Source: Betaproteobacteria bacterium
GTDB taxonomy: Bacteria; Pseudomonadota; Gammaproteobacteria; Burkholderiales; SG8-39
NCBI GenBank assembly: GCA_029865405.1
Contig: JAOUGZ010000016.1
Span: 1-16,794 of the forward strand
Direction of reading: 5' to 3'
DNA length: 16,794 bases
The translations under genes and the position numbers were made by a program. Each line of letters begins with the position of its first letter. Within the stretch, counting starts at the first letter, position 1. The notes under the pieces were generated by a model that had not been told where the DNA came from, did no database searches, and saw nothing but the letters and a program-made list of their open reading frames with translations. Of the stretch, positions 1 through 7,600 are shown in pieces.

Positions 1-429
1 AGCGGCGAGTTCGTCTTGCAGCTTGAATTTCTGTGCGCGAAGGTTCTGCACAGCTTCCTCCAGTTGTTCGCGCGTGGCGCTCTTGAGCAACAATGGCTCT
101 AGCATCCCGGTTATTTCTATCTTCCCCACCCCCTGCGCATTACCGGCTGCTGGCACGGCAGGCTGCGCCGCTGCGGGTAGGGTGGCGGCGTCACGCACGT
201 CTCTGGCGCATCGGCGATAAGCCGCGGCTCGTCCTTCAGCCCATTTCGGATCGTCGCCCACTGCACCGCGTTCCGCAGCCTCGGCGTATCGGTCGAACGT
301 GGCAGCCAATCGCTCGATTTCGCGCTCGTGCGCGGCATCACACGCCTGCCCCACCGAGACCGGGGGCTTCGCCGCGAGCAGCGCCTCCCTGCCTTCGTCG
401 GGTGCAGCCATCTTGCGCGGATCGGTCAT
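1..429 (-). CDS. Hypothetical phage protein, partial (C-terminus beyond left edge)
   Basis: Reading left from an ATG at 429, the frame stays open through position 1 (143 codons), so the C-terminus is outside the window. The start is well supported: GGAGG lies at 435-439, five bases upstream, and the ATG overlaps the stop of the preceding gene as ATGA, suggesting translational coupling. The first 100 residues are Ala/Arg/Glu-rich and helical (AHEREIERLAATFDRYAEA, then a DDPKWAEGRAAAYRRCARD stretch). An Ala/Pro linker follows. The last visible part (KIEITGMLEPLLLKSATREQLEEAVQNL split by the linker) looks like an amphipathic helix or short coiled coil. I do not recognise the family. Its place in a unit of small genes led by a zinc-ribbon gene suggests an early, non-structural role, which is inference. 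Codon use matches its neighbours. Confidence 0.72.
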   Translation of the reverse strand, partial: MTDPRKMAAPDEGREALLAAKPPVSVGQACDAAHEREIERLAATFDRYAEAAERGAVGDDPKWAEGRAAAYRRCARDVRDAATLPAAAQPAVPAAGNAQGVGKIEITGMLEPLLLKSATREQLEEAVQNLRAQKFKLQDELAA

Positions 430-605
430 TTCAGCCTCCGTGCGGCGTCGGCCCACGCAAGCGCGGCTGTGACGCCAGTGCCTAACTCTCGATAACCGTA
501 TTCTATGAGCCACCACCATTGTCCAGCCTCGGGGCCTCGTGAGTTCACGTAATTATGAGATTCCGCGCTTGGGTATTTTTTCAGCACCCGCTGCTTCGGC
601 GTCAT
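426..605 (-). CDS. Small phage protein, WWW...AWADAARRL type
   Basis: This small protein starts MTPKQRVLKKYP and ends AWADAARRLK. Its middle has a tryptophan-rich WWWLIEYGY segment and a GTGVTAALAW turn before the last helix. From memory, short phage proteins with this layout are common and have no known function. I place the start at the ATG at 605 (59 aa) because the family usually begins MTPK. A GTG at 632 in the same frame would give 68 aa, but it would overlap the upstream zinc-ribbon gene by 14 bases. Neither start has a strong ribosome binding site; an AAAGAG sits far upstream of the ATG. The stop TGA overlaps the next gene's ATG. The window holds no clue to function beyond the operon position. 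Confidence 0.7.
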   Translation of the reverse strand: MTPKQRVLKKYPSAESHNYVNSRGPEAGQWWWLIEYGYRELGTGVTAALAWADAARRLK

Positions 606-618
606 CGCTGCGTGCGCT

Positions 619-792
619 TTACTCTTTGGCACGGCGCCGTCTACGCGGTGTATTCCAGTACGGTGACTTGCAGGATGGGCAACGGACCGGCTTGCCGTTC
701 TTTCGTGGGATCCAGCGATGGAGACAGCGGATGCACTTCCACTGCGGAAGCGCCCCGCTGTTCCGTGTTGCCTTGGGCTCAGCTCTCGGCAA
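619..792 (-). CDS. Zinc-ribbon protein, 57 aa, TTG start
   Basis: I read this gene directly from the minus strand. It begins at a TTG (790-792) with GGAGG at 799-803, six bases upstream, and no ATG is available in frame. The product has two CxxC knuckles, CIRC at residues 20-23 and CPSC at 38-41, separated by 14 residues. These are followed by KSPYWNTPRRRRR and an end in AKE. This is the layout of small zinc-ribbon proteins of the CxRC...W.PR...CP.CKS.YWN.PRR type, found in phages and bacteria. Four cysteines should bind one zinc, and the Arg-rich tail suggests nucleic-acid contact. The actual target is unknown. It is the first convincing gene after the candidate leftward promoter at 846-875. 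Confidence 0.72.
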   Translation of the reverse strand: MPRAEPKATRNSGALPQWKCIRCLHRWIPRKNGKPVRCPSCKSPYWNTPRRRRRAKE

Positions 793-845
793 GCATCGCC
801 TCCAGCTTCGCCAGCACGACTACTCCGTCCTTCATGACGGCGCGA

Positions 846-875
846 AGTCTAAGGTGCCCTTATGGGGGTTGTCAA
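846..875 (-). promoter_or_regulatory. Candidate sigma70-type promoter, leftward
   Basis: On the minus strand, TTGACA (870-875) is a perfect -35 box. After an 18-base spacer comes TAGACT (846-851), matching four of six -10 positions. Transcription would begin near 838 and read into the zinc-ribbon gene and the two genes behind it. The -35 box overlaps the one proposed for the opposite strand. No operator or regulator gene could be identified in the window. Confidence 0.4.
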
Positions 876-897
876 CAATCTTTTGCAGGACTAGGAT
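869..897 (+). promoter_or_regulatory. Candidate sigma70-type promoter, rightward
   Basis: On the plus strand, TTGTCA (869-874, five of six) and TAGGAT (892-897, four of six) are separated by 17 bases. Transcription would begin near 904, just before an ATG at 905, and read through the HAD phosphatase gene to the terminator at 1624-1660. The box shares bases 870-874 with the leftward -35 box, within the near-palindrome GTTGTCAAC (868-876). Confidence 0.4.
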
Positions 898-904
898 GCC
901 GCCC

Positions 905-1080
905 ATGCACATCACGATCCCACACGTCCCCGGCATACAGACCGGCGATCACATCATGCTGGCTGATCCCAGGACACGGTGGCGTCGTCTCGCAGATTTT
1001 TTCCTGATGCGTAAGTTCATCAGGCATTTCATCGTTGTTCGCATAGGTGACCGAGTGCTTTACGTGGAGGGGGCCAATGA
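905..1080 (+). CDS. Small phage ORF, probably frame-broken near its end
   Basis: From the ATG at 905 the frame encodes a protein-like sequence: MHITIPHVPGIQTGDHIM, then DPRTRWRRLADFFLM, then FIVVRIGDRVLYVEG. The alternating hydrophobic strands and the GD turns look like a small beta-rich phage protein. An AGGA lies about 12 bases upstream. In the sequence as given the frame does not stop but runs on to 1366 inside the phosphatase gene, where it becomes an Arg/Ala/Gly-rich shadow. One extra G in the GGGGG run (1069-1073), or a -1 ribosomal shift there, would end it at the TGA at 1078-1080. That stop would overlap the next ATG as ATGA. I therefore give 1080 as the likely end (about 58 aa). No family is recognised. 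Confidence 0.4.
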
Positions 1081-1517
1081 TCGTCGTTTGCGATTTGGAT
1101 GGGACGCTAGCCGACAGCCGGCACCGGGAGCATCACTTGAAGAAGACGCCCGCCGACTGGGACGCTTTTTTCAGCGCTTGCGAGCAGGATCTCCCGATCG
1201 AGCAAGTGCTGCGCCTGGTGCACAGCCTTTGGATGGCGGGCCATCGCATCGTAGTGGTGACAGGGCGCCCGGAGCGCCTGCGCTCGCAAACGACGATCTG
1301 GCTGGACGAGCACGGGATCCCGGCCGAGAAGCTTCTCATGCGGCCGAACGAAAGCCGCGTGCGTAGCTGCGATTTCAAGCGCGCCCTCGTGCACGAGGCG
1401 GTGATGCGCAATCGCACTCCTTCGGACATTGTGCTTGCGCTGGACAATAGCGAGGAAGATTGCGCCGCCTACAGGTCGCTTGGGATCCTGTCGCTGCACG
1501 TCGCGCTGCCGACCTAG
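1077..1517 (+). CDS. HAD-superfamily phosphatase, polynucleotide 3'-phosphatase-like
   Basis: The product is 146 aa from the ATG at 1077, which has GGAGG at 1066-1070. A GTG at 1047 would add ten unlikely residues. HAD motifs are in order. Motif I is VCDLDGT with nucleophile D6 and D8. Motif II is VVVTGR with T62. Motif III is probably K101 in CDFKRAL. Motif IV is LALDNSEED around D123. The spacing and the MRPNESR segment before the lysine resemble the phosphatase half of T4-type polynucleotide kinase, which removes 3'-phosphates during nucleic-acid end repair. No kinase P-loop is present, so this is a stand-alone phosphatase domain. The usual DD of motif IV is DN here. Other HAD substrates such as nucleotides are possible. 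It lies alone on the plus strand between two leftward gene blocks, with its own candidate promoter and a strong terminator. Confidence 0.82.
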   Translation: MIVVCDLDGTLADSRHREHHLKKTPADWDAFFSACEQDLPIEQVLRLVHSLWMAGHRIVVVTGRPERLRSQTTIWLDEHGIPAEKLLMRPNESRVRSCDFKRALVHEAVMRNRTPSDIVLALDNSEEDCAAYRSLGILSLHVALPT

Positions 1518-1543
1518 CTAGGGCATACTGGCCACGATTTTTG

Positions 1544-1625
1544 AAGGAGGGCATGCCATGAAGACCTAGCCGATCCACCATTTCCGGGAACCAGCATTTT
1601 CGGAAAACCAAGAAAGCGCGAGTAG
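1544..1625 (+). pseudogene. Micro-ORF behind a perfect RBS, possibly frame-broken peptide gene
   Basis: AAGGAGG (1544-1550) sits seven bases before an ATG (1558), an ideal ribosome binding site. The frame then reads only M-K-T before TAG at 1567-1569. One extra base near 1566 would continue it as LADPPFPGTSIFGKPRKRE and stop at TAG 1623-1625, directly at the terminator stem. It could be a decayed or sequence-error-broken peptide gene of about 22 aa, or a chance site. It fills most of the 142-base gap after the phosphatase gene; nothing else was seen there. Confidence 0.25.
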
Positions 1626-1660
1626 AGGCCCGGCCGGTAAAGCCGGGCCTCTTTCGTTTC
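1624..1660 (+). terminator. Rho-independent terminator (plus strand)
   Basis: A perfect 11-bp stem, AGAGGCCCGGC (1624-1634) with GCCGGGCCTCT (1642-1652), has the 7-base loop CGGTAAA and is followed by the T-rich tail TTCGTTTC. It ends the rightward phosphatase unit. The stem would also form in leftward transcripts leaving the giant gene, whose stop codon is at 1660-1662. The T-run on that side is poor, so leftward termination would be weaker. Confidence 0.88.
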
Positions 1661-4600
1661 TAGGGCGCCGCGCGCTCCTCGAATCGCTTATTGAAGCCCA
1701 TCATCGCCTGCCGGATGCGCCCCTGCAGCTGCTCGATCTGCTTGGTGCGCTGGTCGTCGGTAAGCCGGTCGTTCTTGCGGACCCGCCAGACCTCTTTGCG
1801 CAGGACGCCGATCTGACGCTCGACGGCCTGGGCTTCGGCGTACATGGACCGCTCGCCGCGGAATTCGCTGGCGTAGGCGCGAGCCTTGTCCTGCTGGCCG
1901 CGCTCGAAGGCACGCTGGACCTCGAAGTGCGCCGTCTCCGCTGCGTTCAGGTTCTCGTAGAAGCGATGCGAGAGCTCGAAGTCCTTGGGCTGGTAGTAGA
2001 AGCGCCGCAGGAACGGAATGTCCCGGACCTCGGGCTCCGCCCCGACTGCCTTGCCGTGCACGAACTCGGCCGTGCGCGCATAGAAGGCGCCGGCGCCGCC
2101 GAAGATCGAGCGCGTCCAGTGCTCGAGCATGTTCGGGGCAATGTCCAGGATCCCGGAGCGCACTTCATTTCCACCGGTTGCCTCGTTCAGCCAGGCCGTG
2201 ACATCGACGTAGCCCTGCGGCGTGCCAGCGTAGTAGGTCGCGCTCTTCGCCTGCGGCGGCGCGGTGCGCGGGCGCTCTGGCACGATGCTGCGGTCGAACC
2301 AATTCCGGTTCGTCATGGCCTGCGCGAACGGATCGAAGAAGGTAGGACTGATCAGCTGCAGCGCGCCCAGCGCGCTCTCGGGGCTTTGTCCGAACGGGTT
2401 GAAGGCATTGATCATCGTCACGAGCATGTCGCCCGCGGCGTCGAGCGGCGTCTTCGCCCCCTGCATGACCGACATGGCATGCACGCCGGCGACGTAGAAC
2501 ACGTTGAAACCGAAGGGCAGCGGCACGGTAATCGCGTCTTCGCCGTCCGGCGTCATGAGGATGAAGTTGCGCTCCTTGATGGCGTCGTTGATGTTGTCGT
2601 AGACCTTGCGGCCGTCCGGCTCGGTCGCGCTTTCTCGGCGGTTCCACCAATCGAACCCCATACCCAACAGGAACAGCATCAGCGCCAGGGCTTGAATCGC
2701 CCGGTGGTTCGCCACGGAGCGGAACAGCAGCGCCGAGCCCTGAATGTTGGCGTTGAAGAACATGTAGTAGGCGCCGATCAGCGTGCCGGCATTGCCCTTG
2801 AGGTTGAAGTCCACGGTCACGTTGCGCGCGAGGAAGGCGGCGTCCTTCTCGTTCCACCCGGACTCGACCGCGTTCTTGAAGGTCGACAGGCGCAGCGCGT
2901 TTTCCACGGCGCCGTTGGCGTTGATGATGAGATTGGCGAAGAACTTTACGCCGGCGACTTTCGCCACACGATGCGCGCGCAGCCGCGTTTTCGTCAGCCC
3001 AGCGACGGCCTCGGGCATGATCCCGCTGTCGGCGAGCGTGGTCAGGAAGTCCTTGTGTTGGGTTTCCACGTCCTGCAGGCCGCGGTAGGCGACGTGCCCG
3101 CCGGCCTCGATGTAGCGCCTGTACCAGCGGTGCCAGTCGCCAGAGTCCGGCTTCAGTTGGCCCTTCGCGTGCAGCCCGGCGAATGCGCCCCAGAGCGCCC
3201 CAGGGACGTCCTTCGCCACCTTGAGCGCGAGGCCGGGATTCTGCTCCCCGGAAATGCGGATTACCGCCTGCTGGAAGTCGCGCATCAGGTTCGTGACTAC
3301 GAATTCCGGGTTCGCCGCGGTTGCCATCAGCGCATAGAAGCGCGTGATAGTCCCGATCATCTGGGTGAATTCGCTCACTGGCTGGCCGCTCGTCTTGTAT
3401 GCCTGGGCCATGCGCTCGTCGGCCATCATGATGATCACGCGCTCGCCGTTGACGGGGACGCTGATTGCGCGCCCGCCGTACTTGGCGTCGATCAGCACCG
3501 AGCGCGGCGCGTACTGGACTTGCCCGGTGTCCTGGTCGATATAGGGCTTCCACACGTGCTTCTGGATCCGCCACACGCCGGGATTCGGGGCGAATTCGAC
3601 TTGGCGCAGGAGGGAGCGCAGCACCGCCGCGTTCTCACCTGCCGAGATAGTGCCTTTGGCCTGGGCGATGAGCGCCGGCAGGATGAACTCGGACTGCGCT
3701 TCGGTGAACCGGCCGAAGGCGGTGTTGATCAGCCGTCCCACCTGGTAGCCGCCGCCGACCTCGGTTTGCACGTGCTCATCCGTCGCCATTTCCTTGAGCG
3801 GCACGTAGTTCGGGTACTTTTGCTGCAGGAGCGCCACCGCTTCCATTTTGGCGAGGCCCTTGTCGATCATGACGTCTTCGCGGAATCGGCTGATGCGATT
3901 GGCGAGGGCGCCGATCTGCTCCATGGCGGCGAAGCGCGCGCCCAGCCGATCGCGTAGCCCCTGCATCATCTGCGCCGCGCGCTCGGTGGTGATACCCGAC
4001 CCGGCCTTGTTGTCCGGGTTGATGGACTCGATCGCCGCATTGCGCTCCGGGGCGTGGCGCGCGTACAGGTAGTCGCCAACGTCTCTGAGAGTGAAGCGAT
4101 TGGCCTTCATCAGGTCGATGATCGGCTCGCTGTGGTCGTGGTCGAAGTCGGCGATCTTGCCGGCCGCGCGCGGATGCGCGATGCGCGCCTCGCGGTGAGC
4201 CTTGGCCGACTCGGGGATCGCGCCCACTTGCGCCGCGATCGTGCGCTCGTAGAGCTCGGGCAGGAGCAACCTGTTCTGGAAGTAGATCACGGCGCGACGC
4301 AGGTACGAATCGGCTTTGGGCGCCACCCAATCCCGATCGAACAGAGACGAATCGGGCACCGGGAGATTGCGGGGCTTGATCACGTTCAACTCCAGCCCTT
4401 CCCGGTTGAACATGCGATTGACTTCGTTCAGGCTCGCAGCCTGGTCGCGACGGAACTGCCCCCGGGCGAACATGTTCTCGTTCGTGCCGTTAGCCAGGTA
4501 CACGTCCCAGATCCCGGCGTTACCACGCTTCACGGCCATGCCGAGCAGCCGGCCATCCTTGACCCCGTAGACCTCGCGCACGCCCACCGGCTCGCGTAGG

Positions 4601-7600
4601 GAGAAGCGCGTGCGGCGCGCAGCGCGGGCCAGGTGCGCGGCGTAGGCGTCCCGGGCGGCCTCGATCAGCTGCTCGTCGCTGCCCGCCCTCCCGCTTGGCG
4701 TCCCCGATACGATGTGGCGCAGCCGGTCAGCCAACTCGGTCCGCGTTTCGATCTTCATGCCGGAAGGAACGTCGCCCATGAAGCGCCAGTAGGAATCCCG
4801 GAATTGCTCCTCCACCGTGCTGTAGTCCGCGGCGTCCTCGGCGTCCTGCTCGACCTCGAGCTCGCCTTCCAGTTGCTCCAAGGTGCTGGAGTAGCGAACG
4901 CGCAACTGGGCCAGCTCGGCGTCCAGGTCTTCGGCGTTCTTCTGGCCGCGCCGATAGGCCTGGTCGACGCGCCGGCCCAGCGCGCGCATCTGATCCGCCA
5001 TGCGCGACACGTCGTCGCGCAGGCTGAACATCGGCAGGCCGCGCAGCGCCGCATCGCGCATGGCTGGGGTGATGTCGAAGCCGAGTTGCGTCATTACAAC
5101 AACACTGGTAGGACGTGGGGACGGGCTCAATGTTTCAAGTTTGGCTAGCGCATCGCCGGCCAACTCTCTCGTTCTGTAAGAGCCATAGCTGGTGCCGTCA
5201 GCGTAGAACACATCAAAGTGAGAGGCGCGCGCTGTGCTGGGTCGAATGTAATTACCTTGTGCTGTACGGATCTCGGCGATGCCGACTTCCACAACGCGCC
5301 CGCCGCCGACCTTCTTCAACACGTTGTTGGCGACGATGGGGACGATCTTGTCGTAGAACTCGATCATGGCCTTCCCGCCGATGCGTAGCTCCTGCCGCAG
5401 CGTGCGTGCGCGCGTCATGCTCGGCGCGAGGCGTTCGGCCTCGGCCTTGGTCGGCGCGTCGCCAAGGTAAACACCATGACGGGTGACCTGGAAGTGCGAC
5501 TGCGTAGCGTTCCTGTAGCGCGCCTCGGTAATCAGGGCGTCGGCCTCACCTTCGCCGGCGATGATCCGTTTGGCTAGATCCTCGCCCACCACGTCGGGCA
5601 GGAGGGCGGCGGTGTAGTAGCCAAGGTCAACTCGGCGGCCGCGCGTGTCCTTTCCGGTGATCCGATACTTCGACTGCCCATCGCCCGGGGGCTCGTAGCT
5701 CACCTCGCTGACGCGCGTGCCGATGCCATAGCGGTCATTCTGCTGATCGCCGGTGGTCCACGCGACGCGCTCGAAGCCGTTCTCGGCGGCGTAGCGGATG
5801 ACGCGCTTCAGCAATAGAGCGGTCCACTGTTCGGTCTTGCCGACGAAGGGGGCGCGCGGAATGGCAGTAGCATCAAAATGTGCGACAGCCTCCGCCCTGG
5901 TCGGCCTGGATCCGCCGATGCGAGCCCCATCCCCCTCCCGCACAACGACAAACATGCCGTCACCACGTTGCTCTACATGATGGCCACTCGGCAACTGCCC
6001 ACGGAACCCTCTCTTGCGCCCCTGCTCGGCCCAATCGCTTTGAAACTCCTCGACGAACAGGACGCGCTTGCCCTCGGCGTCGGTGCGCTCGTCGAAGCGC
6101 ACGTGGGCGAACAGGTTGAGCGTGTCGAAGTGCGGCGGGGTGAACGCATCGGCGCGCGCGTATGGCGGCACCACGGATGGCGCCGCCGGTGGCGGTAACG
6201 TCAGCAAGAGCTCTCGATAGTTGCGTCCACCTGGAAGCGCCCACTTCTCATAGCGCGTTACCGACAAACCAACGAAGTTGTCGTCTCCATGCCACGCTGT
6301 AGTAGGCGCGATCTCCCGTAGCCGATCCACCGCTTGGCGCAGGGTGCCGCCAACACCTTCCACAGATACATTCGAGTCCGGCAGTGCCGCGTACGGCTCT
6401 TCGCCGAGCAAGTGTCGGCCAGGCTCATCCTCTCGACGTGGGACGCGATTCGGATCCGCGAGGTAGAAGGCGTCGTTGTTCCTGTCGATCACTCCCCACA
6501 GCTTGCCTTCCTCGTCGTACTCGACATCGAAGCCGTGGGCGTCGAGGGCAACCTGCAGGTTGTCGCGCTCACGCAGGAGGTTGCGCATCTCGTTTTCGTC
6601 AGTGATGCCAGCGGGCGTGATGTAGTTCGGCTCGCCAAGGATTCGTTCCTCGATCTGCACGCCGTGATCCGTGAGGAATTCCAGCACGTTGTCCTTGGGC
6701 AGAATCGTCGTCTCTTTATCGGCATCCAGGGCATCGAACCACTCACGAAGGCCGGTCCACTCAATCTCGTCCGGCTTCACGCCCTTCTGCAGCAGGCCGC
6801 CGACGAACTTGCGCCACTCCGCGGTGGTGGCGCGCTTCGGCCCGAGCTCGCGCACCCGGTCCATCAGAGTCGAGCGCCAGATCGGTCTGGGCGCCGCAAG
6901 CTGCCATGCAGGCGAGCCGTTGTACGTGGTGTTGCCGCCGTTGATCACGGCCAGCCTGCTCTGGCGCAGCATCATCAGAATGTCGCTTTCGCTCCACTCT
7001 TTCACGAAGCCGTTCTCGCGCAGCCACAGGCGCACCATGGCGACGAAGCGCTGCCACAGATTCGCCTCCTCGCCGCGCTCGGCCCGGTGCGCCAGCCACT
7101 CGCTCGCGGCGTGGATCTGGTGCTCGGGCTTTCGGAAATCGAAGTTGTAATTCCGCAGAGGGCCGGTCCGCGCTTCGGCTTGAATGTCGCCTGCGCGAGA
7201 GCGGTAGACGTCGAGCATGAAATCGACGTACTTCTCGCCGAGGATCTGGTCCATGCCATAGTGCCCGACGAACTCGTGCAGGATGGTCGTACTGGCTTCG
7301 CCCGGTTGCAGGTTCGAGGCGACCAGGTAGACCTTGCCTTGCACCGGGCTCCAGGCGCCGCTCACCTTGGCGATCCCGCCGATCGCCATGAGCTCGTCGA
7401 TCATGTGCTGCGGCAGCTGGTATGGATTGTCAACGTACTCGATGCGGCTGCGGAAGGCTTGAGCGATGGGGTTGCTCATCAACTCTTCCTGCACCTTCGG
7501 CACGGTCATGTCGCTCCAGCGACCGGACAGGCTGTAGAACGGCTGCAGCGCCGTCGAGCGCCCGCGCTCGGCGAACGAAGCGAGACTGGGCAGGCCTTGG

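Noticed and set aside
117..341. 74-codon minus-strand frame
   Set aside because: It overlaps the better-supported frame starting at 429, and its Pro/Arg-rich product looks like a shadow.
779..835. 18-codon minus-strand ORF (MKDGVVVLAKLEAMLAES) ahead of the zinc-ribbon gene
   Set aside because: It has no ribosome binding site and is very short. It could be a leader peptide that couples translation, since the zinc-ribbon gene's GGAGG lies inside it, but there is no further support.
539..1366. Plus-strand frame read as one 275-aa protein
   Set aside because: Its first third is antisense to the zinc-ribbon and AWADAARRL genes and its last third is a shadow of the HAD phosphatase. Only the part from 905 to about 1075 looks coding.
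2165..3574. Minus-strand frame of 469 codons inside the giant gene
   Set aside because: It is the alternative frame of the giant gene, extremely Arg/Gly-rich, and contradicts the well-formed motifs in the main frame.
1927..3957. Plus-strand open frame of 676 codons
   Set aside because: It is antisense to the LPD38-like region and has the same His/Arg/Val/Leu-rich shadow composition; no ribosome binding site of note.
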